A stretch of DNA of 64,000 bases from Lentinula raphanica (GCA_027919835.1 JANVFP010000024.1:124001-188000); one strand, 5' to 3'. Positions 45,743 to 59,271 are shown, numbered from the stretch's first letter. The notes: a model not told the origin generated them from the letters alone. Numbers and translations: made by a program.

Positions 45743-48700
45743 ATGTCATCGGATGCCAGTATTTCTGAGTTCAAGCCTTTGCTGCGTAAGTACCAAGCTG
45801 GGTTTGGCATTGTAAAGGCACTCAATATCCGTGGTGACTGGTCAGGCCAGAGTGTGGGCTATGGTGTTGTTGTTGGTACGAAACTCTTGTTTTGTAGATG
45901 AATATTACCGTGCTCAATGCCCGTTCATTCCGACACAGGCGTTGGATTCTTCTTCGCTGGAGTGATGCTTGTTTTGACGTATCTGCAATCACGATACACC
46001 AATATGTCCCCTGGTTCATCTGAGGAATTCACGGTGAGCTGTCCCTCTTTCTGATTCAGCAGAGATCCGAATCAACTCTCTCCCCGTTTTCAGAGCGCGT
46101 CTCGGAACGTGAAGGTTGATTTTGTCTCGTTCCTCCACCAATTTGGCTTCTGAAATACTCCTCGAAAGCCTGGGCTAGTGTGCTGTGGCATGTATGTATT
46201 CAATACTCGACACCAGCTTGTTGGTTTACGAGGGTTGCTCCAGTGTAAGCGCCTGGACATGGAGTGCGACGCTTTTGCAGTCAAGTACAGCTGCATATAC
46301 TTTTGGTGTCAGTGGTCCTTGGTAAGTCGCTCGCAGCTGTATCACCTCTTTCCTCGTTCCTAACAGCACTTCCAGGTGGTATGGTGTCGGGGGAACCATC
46401 CAACTAGCCATATTCGGCATGGTTGCTGCCAAAGTCAAGATGAACGCGAACGGCGCACACACTTTCCTCGAAGTGAGTCACATATTCCACGGTTCTGCCC
46501 AGTGTACTGCATACCCATTCGAATCTCCCTAACCATCATACTTCCAGATCGTTCAGGTCCGTTTTGGTACAGGACCCCATCTTTTGTTCACCTTCTATGG
46601 ATTCTTGTGTAACCTCATCGTCTGTGGGTCTCTGCTATGTGAGTAGTCCTTTGTAACTCACCTCGTGGGAGGGTTTCTCATCTAGAACCAGTGGGTGGAT
46701 CAGCCACAGTCACGGCATTGACGGGAATGAACACTGGTTGAGTATTATCACCTGCGAATATGCGCTTTGTCTCTGATTGAAACGCTTTGCAGATGCCGCG
46801 TGTATGCTGCTTCCGATAGGGATCGCTGTGTACGTCCTTGTGGGGTGAGTGATCAGAAAAACATTGTGTGCATGTCATATCTAGTGGTCATTCATGATAC
46901 AATGCAGGGGCTTGCGAGCAACGTTCATCTGCGATTGGAGCCATACTGTGATACTGTTCATCATCATATATCTGGCAAGTCGTGTTCACATCGCTTCCGT
47001 ACGATTAACAAATCTACAAATCCAGTTCATCTTCAAAACCTAGTAGGTGTGCTACACCTATACCATTCGAGTCTTCGATGAACCCAGGTCATTCAGTGGC
47101 ACTTCGCAAGAGACTGAAGGTGTTTCGGGCCTATACGATCTCCTTCAAGCAGCAGCGATCACTTCGCCTGTTGAAGGCAATCAGAATGGAAGCTACTTAA
47201 CGATGAAAAGCAATCAAGGATTAGTATTCGGAGCAGCAACCATTCTCAGTGGCTTTTCGGGTATATTCTGTGATCAAGGTATGCATTCAAATCCATCTCA
47301 TGTCATGGTAAACCTCTTCCGTACATACTGATTTTGTGAATGGCCACAGGCTATTGGCAACGCGTCAGTATCAGATCTATGATCATTACGATTGGTCTTG
47401 AATTTGGACTTCCAGGCTATTGCGAGCCATCCTACGTCTACGACCAAAGCATACGTGGGTGTATCTGATACAGTAACTCGGATTGGTCAAGCTGATCAGT
47501 GACCCCTAGATGCTAGGAGGGCTATCTTGGTTTGCTGTGCCGTTTGCGTTTGCGTCCTGCCTAGGTCCCGCTATGTCTCGTTCACGTCATGTGGGCAGCT
47601 ACTGACACACCATTAGGTCTCGCGGCACGGGGATTGCTTAACAATGTACGCGAGCGGCGATGCCTGTCCCCAGTGACTGTGTCAATCTGATGGAACTAAC
47701 GCACGAGCTACAGCCAAAGTTTCCTACATACCCTAACCCATTATCCGCATCTCAAACAAGTGCAGGACTCGCAGCACCTGCCGCTGCTGCAGTCCTAATG
47801 GGAAAAAGTGGCGCAATAGCTGTTTTACTGGTCGTCTTTATGGCGGTCACTTCTGCTGCAAGTGCTGAGTTGATTGGAGTTTCGAGTCTCTTGTGAGTCC
47901 GAGTCCTTAAGTCTACTTTAACGACAATCGTTCACCTGTATAATCACTCTACTAGCTCATATGAGTATGCTCTGATCAACTAGCCCAAACTAAGCCTGAA
48001 ACTAGATGTTTCTCTAGCGTATACAGGACCTATTTCCGACCTCAAGCAAAAGGGCCAGAAATTGTCAAAGTATCTCATTGTTTCATCTGTTTTTGGGCTG
48101 TTTGGATGGGTGCATGGGCAGTAATTGTAGGCACTTGCAGATCATTCTTACTGTCATAAACTTCTTCATCTCTCCTCGTCCAGCTGAATAAGGCCGGAGT
48201 AGATCTCGGATGGGTAAGGCATATTTTATCTAGATCAGATATTGCAGTGGATTATCCAACCAATCTCATCGTTTCCAGCTATTTTACGTTCAGTATGTCT
48301 CTTTAGTTACCCCATATCACCTCTGTCTTAACTTACTTTGGCAGAGGAGTTGTACTCAGTCCCGCGGTCATTCCTGTCGCGCTAACAATATCGTGGAGTA
48401 AACTCACAAAGCTTGCTGTAATCCCGGGGCCTATCTTGGGAGCTATCTTTGGGATGGCGGCATGGATGATAGGATGCTGGAAGATTCTTGGTCAGCTACT
48501 ACTTCCATTGACCCTAGGTCATGCCTAATGCATTTGACAGGGAGCATCACGATCACCAACCTCGCCAATCCATATTCTGCTGTCTGTAGCGGTCTGACTG
48601 GACTGCTATTTTCTGGCGTGATCACAGTTGGCATCTCGTTGTGGCGTTCGTCTTAGTAGTCTTTGCGGTCGAGAGCTATTCTAATGCTTCCGCACAGGGC

Positions 48701-49240
48701 CCGCTCACTATGACTTCAAAGGGACCCGTGCGATTGCTAATTTGGATAGTGAAGGAGAGGTTGAGCCCAGCTCAAACGGGTCGGAAGATGAAAAAGATGA
48801 GATTACAGCTATCGATACAGCTGGGGATCGTGAGGCGGTCCTTCTCGTGGAAGGGGGCACGGTAGACATTTCTGTTCTCAGAAAGAGCTTTAAACGAGCT
48901 GCCTGGTATTCATCGGCATTGACTCTCATCGTCACTATCATAGGTAAGTATCAATTCATCATGATATCTTGACTCTGCCTCACGCCGATATGTCATTCAA
49001 GTCCCTCTGCCAATGTTCTTCTCCCATTATGTATACAGCAAACCCTTCTACACCTTCTGGGTTTCAAGCAGCATGTGAGTTTGGTCACAGTTTGAGCATC
49101 GTATTCCGTCTCTTAATCCTTTTGTCAACAGTATTTGGGTCCTGCTCAGTGGTTTCTTTTCTGTACTTTTACCCATTTGGGAGTCAAGACAAGAAATTAT
49201 AGATATCGTACACGGTTGCCTCAAGTCTCTGCGGGAGTAG
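45743..49240 (+). CDS. DUR3: DUR3-type urea/solute symporter
   Basis: A multi-exon gene beginning at the ATG at 45743 (MSSDASISEFKPLLR). Splicing yields GYGVVVGVGFFFAGVMLVLT, then ASRNVKPGLVSCGIVSAWTW-type and AATLLQSSTAAYTFGVSGPWW blocks. Later come LLLGGSATVTALTGMNTDAA, FCDQGYWQRAIASHP and SAASAELIGVSSLLSYDVYR. These are the hallmark segments of the sodium:solute symporter family branch that contains fungal urea permeases. The product has about 14-15 membrane helices with an acidic loop near the end, and would carry urea or polyamines into the cell. Stop at 49238-49240. Confidence 0.9.
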
Positions 49241-49510
49241 AATTAGTCTGTACGAGTAATCGAGTCATATATAACGTAGAGATTATGATACATTACAGGT
49301 TCATGAAGTCATGTCGATGTTTTTCTACCAGTAAGTACTACCGATGCCCCAAAGAATGAATGTTGTAATGGATTTCTTTGCCATACGTGTGAATTTCGCT
49401 TTCATTTCATGAAGCGAAGGGGTTGCTGTTTGCCATCTGATTCCGCGTATAAAGTGTAGGAGTCTTCTTCCAGTGTTCCGTTGAGTGAGGTTTCGGGTGC
49501 TGTCCTCAGA

Positions 49511-52109
49511 TTAGCATGATCGCTCGAACATCCATAAATCAGAAACGATCCTACCGAACCACCATAAAGTCGTGACTCCGACCGGGAACGTATATGACGC
49601 CTAGGAATGATGAGTCTGGTTTCAGGCGAAAGATACGATTAGAACACACCTGCATCCCTCGGAACTCGATGGTTGTGGGTACTGCCACTGGATTCCATGA
49701 GCCACCGGTGCTCACACCATCATTCTCTGCAAATCGGTCTCAGCCAAGGGTGGATCCAAGACATGAATGATTCTAACCATTGAGTACCACGATTGAATAT
49801 CTCAACCAATCGCTGGGGTTCACTCGCCCGGTTACATAGGCTCCAACAGTCAACGCTGAAGCCAAATTTCCGCCAATAGTGACACCGATACGTTGACCGA
49901 ATGGACCTCCTACGTCTTTCGGTATGATACCTTTCGAGGCTTGGGCCATGGAGTAGACTGTTGTATAGTTGAAGACGTGTTGGTTTGATACGAAGTTGGT
50001 CTGGAAGGTTACTCACACTCCTGGTTAACGCTGTAAGTACCGTCGCTGTTGATTTGGACGGTTCCACGACAACCGCCTCCACAGCTGTCTGACCCGGGCA
50101 GCATGGGATCGCCGTTTCCGTCGAGCGCAAGGTTCCACATGAGCCCACTTGATGACCCATACGATACAGAACCTGTTCCATTGTCCAAAACAATCAAGCT
50201 TTTGAATTGGCAAGCGACTTCAAGACACCTACCAATGAAGCTAAAGTTTACAATCCAGCAGAGTCAAGCCCTAAATTCAACTTGTGCATAGAAAGGGAAC
50301 GCACATGTTGTTCATGTACCACTAAATGGTGTAAGATTATCAAGTCGGACTGTGAAGGAAGAAACATACCTTGATATCACTCCACCAATCGCTTCCAAGC
50401 GAGCCAGTACACTCTTGATTACGCCAGTCAGAGCTTGTTGGGGGATCTGTACAGATACTAGCACTTACCTGTGAAATATATCTAAAGATCGAGTGAGATT
50501 CCCATTGACGAGGCTCATCAATACATAAACATACCTCTTTGTTGGGAAAAGCAGCCTGAAAAGCAGCCTGTTCGTTCACGGATCCCTGCAGACTCTACAG
50601 TCACTCCACCGCAGTCTGCCATGAAAGTTCAAATTTACCTCATAGCAATGAAAGGCTACACCGGCAAATGAGTTTGGAGCTGCTTGCAGCAGCGGAATAG
50701 CATAGCTGGAGACTCCTGACCAGTTATGATCGAATCCTGATATTCAAGAATCAACAGTGAAAGGGCAATTCAAAAGAGGGAAAGAACATTTCGTTACCAA
50801 TTATCCTGACTCCACCAAACCCATTGTTGTTCATCATACTCCTGAGAGCCATCCCAATCTGTGCCTCTACGGAGACAGGCATACTACATGAGGGGTACGT
50901 GGTATCACTGTTCTGGGGTTCATTTTGTATGGAGATGGCGTATGGGGTTAAACCTTTGCTTTGGAAGCCCTGGAGGCATTTGAACAGATACGTTGCATCT
51001 ACAACGAATATATGATATCCATTGATTGCTTGAAATCAGACGATAAAAGGACTGAGAAGCTTACAAGAAGAAACAAAATTGGACGATAAGGATCCTCCGT
51101 CCATGGACCCAGAAGATTTCATCCACCCGGGCTTCAATGGAAAGGATCAGGACTATCGTCATTTCGTCAATTGATTGAAGTGTTCAATTCTCACCGGAGA
51201 CCAAGGAAGCACATGGATTTTCAGATCTGGGGAAAATATCAAGAACTGCGGCGTCGTAAAGTAAGGCGGAGTTTACCCACAGCTGTTGACAGACTGGATA
51301 TCCTGGAGGACAGAAAACACATATGATGGAGCGGCGTTGATGTTGAAGTTGTTGAAAGACGTGTCGCCACTTGTCTCGTCATAATTGTACACTGTAGCAG
51401 TATGGGTTAGATGCTGCGCGAAAGCGTACCGAGTAACCACAATGAACTTGTTCACCGTTTGCAGAAAAGTCCGATGCACCGAGAGGGACTCGGATATAGT
51501 TTATACCAGCGGCGTTCGCACCTAATATCAGCACCTGTATTCAATGGGCGAGGACATGCAGATAAAGATGATATTCGTACCATCAGTCGGTGAGAACAAG
51601 TAGTTCAGCAACGTCCAATAGTTGTTCGAGTTCTGGTTCTACAATATATATCTCCGGTCAACGATGAATCATTCTTGTAATTCAATTGCATGCAAGAACG
51701 AACTTTGAGATTGTTGAAAAGCAGCGCGGCCGAATCAGCTAACAGATCCAATTGAGGTTGAATGCGTACGTGACGACTCGAAGTCGAACAGCGGATTCTC
51801 ACTGAGCGAGCCCCCAAATCCATAAACCGTCTGGAACACCGACGAATCATCCACAACTATATCAGCACTTCCTATTGCACCGGGCGAGACGAAGTTGATG
51901 GGCGTGGAAGGAGCGAGAGAGGTGAACAGTCCTGAGCGATCCCATGTGGTTTGCCACTAAGAGTAAACGAAGACTCGTGAGGACGAGAAGCTGAAGTATG
52001 AGATCATACTAGTAGTATATTCTCTACTCACGATATCCCAAATCTGCTGAGAAGCTGCAGAACCAACGAATAGAAGCAGGAACGAGGTTGAAAAGCGAGA
52101 GGAATGCAT
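49511..52109 (-). CDS. Secreted GH30 beta-glucanase
   Basis: A gene of many short exons. It begins MHSSRFSTSFLLLFVGSAAS, a signal peptide, followed by the conserved QTVYGFGGSLTDSAAL block. The acid/base glutamate lies in AISIQNEPQNSD. The nucleophile glutamate is completed across an intron in KEIYFTECTGSLGSDWW. Near the C terminus are GGPFGQRIGVTIGGNLASAL and FRGMQASYTFPVGVTTLWW. This is the pattern of glycoside hydrolase family 30, fungal endo-beta-1,6-glucanases. It probably remodels or degrades beta-1,6-glucan of fungal walls. The final short exon (ending at 49511) is less certain than the rest. Confidence 0.88.
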
Positions 52110-52934
52110 CTATGGCGAGGACCTGGAATGCGGGCAGCGGCGCACGACCTATACTCGTGTGTTCCCAAGATAATATACCCAAACGATTGAATGATACCTT
52201 CTATAGCGGGTACAAAAGGCGTATGATTATCACAGAGATGAAAATGGAACCGAGCAATTGAGGGCTATTGAGGGTGATTCAAGGAACCGGTAGAAGCGTG
52301 GACTATTTGTAGGAGTCTGAGGTGGGTTCATGAATCATCCCTTTCTGTTTCTGTCCTTCAAGTTGGATCTTACCCAAGTTACCGTTTACTACGCTCCCAT
52401 GTGGAATCGTTGATCATGATCCATAGTAGTTGAATATAGCCAGTGAATAGACAGTCGTCAGAGTTGAGGAGCACAAATCCGCAATGGTATATGTAACACA
52501 CTGGTAATACACTGCGCTTCTTCTTCCTTACAACCGCGTTCTGGTCAAAACATTCACATCATCATCTGACATCGAGCAAAATTATCTATCATTCAGGTTC
52601 TTTTCTATGTAGTTACAAGGTAAAGGTACCATGGAATGATGCATCGCGTGCGTCCCAGTTACTGGGCACAGTGGACAGTGAGAAACAGGTAAATATAGCC
52701 ACTCTGGGAGTCTGTAGAGCTAATCTAAACCCAAAAACACAAACTTATAAAATAAACATCGAGGAGTTTGAATTTATAGACGCGTTCTTCAGAGAGGTGA
52801 GAAACTTGAAGCCTGAAGGACAAAAGCTCAAAAATAACAGCTAACAGCTGAGTACATACATGTAGGATAGTCCCCCTCCATAATCATCCTCGGTGTTACC
52901 GGTTATCAAGGTAAAACTCACTGGCCACACTTTG
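52110..52934. other. Intergenic region
   Basis: About 0.8 kb without a gene. It contains TTACAAGGTAAAGGTACCATG near 52613, which recurs near 55263 and marks the edge of the beta-adaptin partial duplication. Confidence 0.55.
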
Positions 52935-53602
52935 TCAAAACAATCCCAGAAGATCATCCTGAGGCTGCTGAGATGGCGGAACTACAACAGAAGGTGACGA
53001 TACAGCCGGAGATCCGAGCGAGCCTGTACCATTGGCAGACGAAGTCGAACTTACACCCATACCCAGCCCACCAAGCCCACCAAAAACATCATGCGGACCG
53101 GCAGCAGCAGAAGGAGCCGCAGAACGAGGAGCGGCAGAAGCAGGCGTAGCAGGAGCAGTCGCAGCCGGCACACCAAATATCAACACCAGATCGTCCAGTG
53201 GATTGCTTGAGGTTCCCGCAAAAAGGTTGGGAGCTGCCGGTGTGTGCGAAAGCACCTCGGTTGCGGCCAGACCAGAGGGTCGTCCTTCGATTGCGGGGGT
53301 GTCGTCAAAGTCGCTGTTAAAACGAGGATACACGAGAACACGGAATTAGAATACGGAATCAGGATATGGAAGCAGAATATGGAAGCAGAATAGGAATACG
53401 AAAGTACGAGAGCAGAATATGGAAGCACAAAAGGCAAGTCTGAGTGTCAGGAGATAGAGAAATCAAGGTTTATGAGTGAAAGCTACATACAGTAAATTCT
53501 CCGCTTGTTGTCCGGCAGCGACTGTCTGGAGGGCTTTCTGTGCCGAGAACCGATCGTCCGAGGAGCTATACAGTGCAAGGTTAGAGCGCAAATGTCAATG
53601 TA

Positions 53603-53660
53603 AAGGATAAGGATAAGGGATAAGGGATAAGGATAAGGGATAAGGGTAAGGGTAAGTAAG
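53603..53660 (+). repeat. Simple repeat, GGATAAG/TAAGGG type
   Basis: Runs of AAGGATAAGGGATAAGGG and TAAGGGTAAGGGTAAG inside an intron-like part of the duplicated adaptin segment. It is not the TTAGGG telomere unit. Confidence 0.7.
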
Positions 53661-54474
53661 CCTGATGCTGGACGGACGAAATATTGAAGCTCAAATATCG
53701 AAGCTGGAAGCTCCAGGGTAAGTGCAGAAAAAAGCACAAAAAGATCCAGCCCATTGATTCCACCGGGATTCTAGCAGGATTCTAGTCTCCCAAGGCAGCG
53801 GGTGAGCTATTTGCAGGTGTTTGCGGCCGTTGTCATAGCCAGCAAAGCCTTGCCTAAATTAGGGGCCGGGCGTCTGCTGGCTGTATAGAGCATGTTTGAG
53901 CAGAGAGAGTATGATGAGTAGAATCTGGAAGGGGAGAAACAATGAGCACCAAGGCAGATTAAGGCAGAGTCGTTGAATAGGTGTCACCCTTTGTCCTTGT
54001 ATCTGTCACTGTCGTATTCATTCCCCTTGTGTTTGTCACCTTTGTAGACGTTGCCCCTGTGTTCCTTTCCCCGTACTGTTGTCCTTGTATGTGTCTAAGG
54101 AGCGAGGAAGTGAGGAACATCGAGGTGGAGGAGCAGGAGTCAGTGGTATCAAAATGTCATCAGTAGTGTAGGTGTATTGAACTGAGGCTCATAAGGGTCC
54201 ATGATATTTCCAACGCAGAGCAGTTGTGCGAGTCATAGAACATAAACACAGCTTCGAGCATATTGGATTCTTTGATGATATCTTGTCTATGGCGGCGGCA
54301 GTATATGGAGCTGAGTTAGTATTGGCTGGTGGGTTGAGCATTCAAGCTCAAGGTGGATGTAGCAAGTGATGAGCAGGAGGAGCAGGAGGACAATTAGAGG
54401 TGAGCAGGAAGCGGCGGCAGAAGTGGAAGATGATGAATAACGGGCGGGCTGTTGTTGTCCTTATGTTGTCCTTG

Positions 54475-54590
54475 TCGTCCTCGTTTCATCCTCATCTTGT
54501 CCTCCTTGTGTCATCCTCGTTCTCCTCATCTCGTTCTCCTCATCTCGTTCTCCTTATATTGTTCATCTCACCCTCGTCTTGTCGTCATCC
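54475..54590 (+). repeat. Pyrimidine-rich simple repeat
   Basis: Irregular repeats of TCCTCATCTCGTTC and CTTGTCCTC. Open frames over it reflect composition only. Confidence 0.6.
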
Positions 54591-55395
54591 GACTCCAAGG
54601 GCACAACACATCTTTCATAACTTTGAGACATGTGTTCTGCTCTTGAATTCCTCATCCTACTAGAGCAGTCGCTTTTCGAAACTCCTTTTGGTCATCGTGT
54701 CCAGTCAAAGAAGACAACTTGGAAGGAATGTTCAATGGAGGAGATTGAAAGCAACAAGCGCCCAAGCGGTAAATAATTGTAATTTGTGAATGCATTTCAA
54801 GCGCTCGTCGGCAACTTAGCGCCCAAGCGCTCATGCAAAGATGATACTTCCGAAAATTGGTGACATTTTATTCATGATATCACAGTCAATGGTTGCTGTG
54901 TTGAGTACTGCAGTACTGAGTATTCGCTGTACGAATCGCGATGTCCTGAGAGGAGCCTGGTTTCTTTAGGATTCTTTAGGATTCTCTAGGATTCAGGAAG
55001 ATTCATGAATAGCTTCACGACCTTTCACAACGGCTGTCAGTGTGAGGGTTACTTAGTAACTTTGTAAACTTTGTAAACTTTGTAATTGGTTCGAACCTTG
55101 AGATCAGGAGAGAGGGTAGGGGGTATCAGCCTTGGTATCAGGTATCAGCAGATTCAAGAGTTGTTCATCCGAATCGAATGTCGAATTGAGCCTTTCAAAC
55201 TCCAGAGCTCCAAGTGCCAAGTACATCATACATATCTAATACTATGTTGCTGTAGCCTGTAGTTACAAGGTAAAGGTATAAAGGTACCATGCATCATAAT
55301 CATTCGGTTTTATACCGGTTATCAAGGGAAATCCGAAATCCGATTATCCCCACATCCCCAACATCCACACCATCCACTTGAAACTTTCAGATCTC

Positions 55396-58300
55396 TCAAA
55401 ACAATCCCAGAAGATCATCCTGTGGTTGCTGATTTTGCTGAGATGGCGGAACGACGACAGAAGGTGACGATAAAGCTCCGGGTACAGCCGGAGATCCGAG
55501 CGATCCTAGGGATCCTAGAGATCCTATGTAGATAGCCTAGTAAGTACCATGGGCACTGGCAGACAAAGAAGTCGAATTTATACCCATACCCATACCCATT
55601 CCGCCAAGTCCACCAAAAACATCATGTGGACCACCACCACCACCAGCAGAAGGACCTGCAGGAGTAGCCGGAGTGGCAGGAGCCGCAGCCGGCGCACCAA
55701 ATATCGAAACAAGATCGTCCAGTGGATTACTTGAGGTCCCCGCAAGGAGGTTCGCAGCTGCCGGTGTGTGTGAAAGCACTTCGGTTGCGGCCAGACCAGA
55801 CGGTCGACCTTCGACTGCGGGCGTATCGTCGAAATCGCTGTTAAGCACGAAAGCACGAAAGCACGAAAACACGAAAACAAGTCTGAGTGTCAGGAGACAA
55901 CGAAGTTAAGGTTTTGTAGTAATGTAACGTACAGTAGATTTTCCGCTTGTTGTCCGGCAGCGACTGTCTGAAGGGCTTTCTGAGCCGAGAACCGATCGTC
56001 CGAGGGGCTACAAGGGCAAAATGCAAAGGATAAGGATCAGCGCAAAGCCTGATGATGATAGACGGGAAAGATTGGATTTTCTCCAAGGTAGGTAAAGTAA
56101 TACTGACCCATCAGCATCGGTTTTGCGCTGCACCACCGAGTCCGCACCGACCCTTCCTCTCCCTACGAATGTTTCTTCTGGCTTATGATAAACACTAGCA
56201 AGACTGGATACCTCCCCAAGGAGCTCTTCCAGCAATGCCGGGGGTACGGTTGTCCTGGGAATAGAGATAGGTGGTCTTTGCGCCAATACGACGGCCTATC
56301 GTTCCGTTATGTTAGTCAGATGTCATTCGACGGATAACGTGCGATAGAAAAGGAAGAAGGGTTTCGACGAGGAATCAGCGATCGTGGATAGGCAAAGGAG
56401 CAGAGGAAAGGAAGGAAGGAAGGAAGGACGAGACGATGTAAAAGGATAGGAGCACATACCTTGGCAGCTCCCGGGTCCGTTGACAACAGACGCCAATAAA
56501 TATACGCTCGATCTCGTACATCAGGAGAATCGCAGTCCTTAGTTGCTGTGTTAAGTATCCGCTGTACAATACCCTGCGAGGAATCCGGTTTCTTCAGGAA
56601 TAGCTTCACGACAGCCGTAAGTGTTTGCAATTGAACCTTGAGAGAGGGGTATCAGCAGATGCTCTGAGCATTGAAGTGCAAGTGCAAAGTGCAAGAGGTG
56701 AACTGTTCATACTGGGTAAGACTCCTCAACGAAGGTATCCACGAAAATGCCCAGGAGCTCATCCGCATTATCGATCTTGTTTGCGTATTCGCCGATGATC
56801 CAGATAAGAGAAGCCTTAGCTTCTGGTTCATCTAGTTCGTCAAGGTTTGCACAGAGGGTAGGTATGATGCCTTCGTATGTTGATGGGTATTTCCGGAAGA
56901 TATCCTAGGTAACGTTTCATGTTAAGTACATTCGATTGATACTGGCAGAGTAAGACCAGAACTAACTTACTTTCATGACGACCACGGCTTCTTGGACAAC
57001 GTAGCTCACCCGAGTATCAATAAGCTCGAGAAGGACGTGTACGCAGCGTTCCGCCGCAGCATCGATCTTGATAGCAGTCTGGCCGATGGCTTTGATACTC
57101 TTTCTGACAAAGTCGACGTCGACTTCTGAGGCGTACCTACAAAGAGATTTGAATCCAGATAACGGAGAAAGAAACTTGACCTAACTCACTCTTTGAGTTC
57201 ACTCAACAACGCATCAACATTATTCTCCCCCGCGAGCCTGACCATGATATCCAACTTCTCGACCTTGACGTATAGCGGATCGTTGTATTTACAGAAAAAC
57301 ACACGCATTTCGTTTTGGAGGATGTCCGGGCGTTTTTGGAGGAGGAGGTTGATGTTCCGGAGCGCGACCCATTGGACTTCGGGAGGGGAAGACAGCAGGG
57401 TGACCAAAGGGGGAGCCATCTTGCGGATGAGTTGTTTGATGAGGTCGTCTCGACGGACACCGCGCATGTGGATCATGATCACCTAATGAACACCATTATT
57501 TCAAGAACAAATCGAATTCTGGAGAGACTGGGAAGGGCGCACCTTGACAGCAGCCAACACCACACTCCCATTCACATGCTGAAACTGGGGAACCACGCGT
57601 TCACATATATGTTCGCTTTCTTTGTCGTCCTTGGCGACGTATCGTGCTAAGGCATTTAAGATCGCGACTCTGCCCCATTCGGAGCATTCGTTCAAGGCGA
57701 TGAGGAGTTTGGTTAGGATAGAAGCGGAGATAGGAAATAAGGCGGGGTCGTCTGGCGAAAGAGACGATTGGGAGGTTGCTGCGGTGTGGATATCTGTCAG
57801 TGCTGCGACCGTGTTGGCTACTACCTGGGCAGACAAGTCAGTTAAAGGATACTATCCGGTCATGAAACGTATGAAACACGCGCCATTGGGTTACTATCCG
57901 CAATCATTTCATGCAATTGTTCCAAAAACCCATTATCAATCACCAGTTCTGGCTTCAGATCGTACAGCTTTGCGACGCAGAGTGCAGCGGTCTTGCGAAC
58001 ATACGGATTCTCGTCTCTCAGGCATTTCTGTAACGGGTCACAGAGGTAATCGATTATCTTTTCCGCACGTAAGACACCCATAGTGCGTATAGCCAGTGCT
58101 CTAACGAGAGGATTCGGATCGTCAGAGTCCTTGACGAATGTGTTCACGGCGAGGATGACTAGTTCTGGTTGGGTTTTGGCGTAGTTCATGAGGTAGAGGT
58201 AGACGAGTTTCTTTTGTTCGAGGTCGTCGGTTTGCATGTTCTTGAGAACGTCTGGGAAGAGGCCGCTGACATCTACAAATGATGAAGGAGGAAAGGTCGA

Positions 58301-58446
58301 TGTGAATGGTGAAGACGTTACCTTTGCCAACGGTCATGGAAGCTATGACACGTTTGATAGCATCTTTACGCTTTTCACGATATTCACTGTTGAGATCAAC
58401 ACTGAGCTCGTAGTTTTCGCCTTTTCTTGGAGCTCTGATGCTCATC
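55396..58446 (-). CDS. APL2: Beta-adaptin, AP-1 clathrin adaptor large subunit
   Basis: A multi-exon gene starting at 58446 ([20 protein letters not shown]). The alpha-solenoid trunk contains [60 protein letters not shown] and [20 protein letters not shown]. After the trunk are [20 protein letters not shown], then a Pro/Ala/Gly-rich hinge with [10 protein letters not shown] and a C-terminal DDLLGLF, a clathrin-box-like peptide. There is no folded ear domain, as usual for fungal AP-1 beta. Adaptins link cargo to clathrin at the trans-Golgi and endosomes; assignment to AP-1 rather than AP-2 rests on overall resemblance. The last intron, in a GGATC-type repeat, has several possible in-phase acceptors. 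Confidence 0.9.
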
Positions 58447-58895
58447 GGTAGCAGTGAACGAACAAGTTGGAAATTGGCGCCGGCAAATATTCCGTACTCT
58501 CTGTTACTCTGTAGTACTACGCTCATGCCAGGATATTTAGATTATTCTAACATATATTCATCCATCGTTGGCTGTATCAGGAGGGACATCTTTCGATGAA
58601 AGCAAGCATAAGACGGCTTCCGGCATTCTTACTAACCCAGTCTATAAAATCAAAATACATATGCCAACATTCCAAGTGAAAAGGCGGTTAAGGCTTCAAA
58701 ACAGGTCTTATTCCAGGTGAAGAGTTATGATAGAGCATAGATTTTGGTGATACAATTGCCCAACGGCACCGATTACTGCAAACCACTACATTAGAATCTA
58801 TGCAAACACGACAGGAGGGTAAGTCTTTCAGAATCTCGTTATCAAGTATGGACCACACACATATATACTCGTATGATCTAACCATCGTTTCTGCA
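58447..58895. other. Intergenic region
   Basis: Promoter of beta-adaptin and 3' side of ISD11. No gene is seen. Confidence 0.45.
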
Positions 58896-59271
58896 TCATG
58901 TATCCGCCCTGGTCATCGCAGGCTTCTGATCTTCAACCGCTAATCTCCATCCACCATACAGCTGGTTGACTATTGCGCTTCTACGAAGGACAGCAAGCTC
59001 CTTTGTAGCTTCAGCGAATAGGTTTTGTGCTCTTGCAGGGTCTGATTCAGACTGCGTAACAAATGGAGGTTTGGATGAGATGGGTTTAGACAAGATGAAC
59101 ACGGAAAAGCAAGCAAGCGAAGAGAAACAAACAAACCTGGATAGCCCGAAACGTATCTTTTGCCCGGCGTATAAAGTAATTTCTAAAGTTATAGGAGCTG
59201 AAAGACTTGGATGTCCGTAGCGTGGTATGATAAAGGCTGAGTATTGCACGACGGCTTGGAGGGGTGGACAT
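58896..59271 (-). CDS. ISD11: Mitochondrial LYR protein Isd11
   Basis: Two exons (59137-59271 and 58896-59051, intron 85 bp) give 96 residues. The N terminus MSTPPSRRAILSLYHTTLRT carries the LYR-type motif, here LYH. The block SFSSYNFRNYFIRRAKDTFR follows, then LFAEATKELAVLRRSAIVNQ and LYGGWRLAVEDQ, which match Isd11/LYRM4 in order and spacing. Isd11 stabilises the cysteine desulfurase Nfs1 together with acyl carrier protein in the mitochondrial matrix and is needed for Fe-S cluster assembly. The Arg of the LYR tripeptide is His in this protein. Confidence 0.88.

Larger units (their letters stand above)
52935..55160 (-). pseudogene. Partial tandem copy of beta-adaptin 3' exons
   Basis: Minus-strand sequence repeats the 3' end of the adjacent beta-adaptin gene. 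At 53510-53560 is the exon encoding [20 protein letters not shown] with intact splice sites. At 52935-53310 is the last exon: [20 protein letters not shown], a Pro/Ala-rich linker, DVFGGLGG and the final DDLLGLF with stop. Around 54900-55160 is a decayed copy of the upstream exon equivalent to 56540-56660. The middle is unrelated low-complexity DNA. With no N-terminal part it cannot make adaptin alone. It is a truncated duplicate, or a set of alternative last exons. Confidence 0.75.

Noticed and set aside
53603..53660. Possible interstitial telomere repeat
   Set aside because: The unit is TAAGGG/GGATAAG and not TTAGGG; it is a simple repeat.
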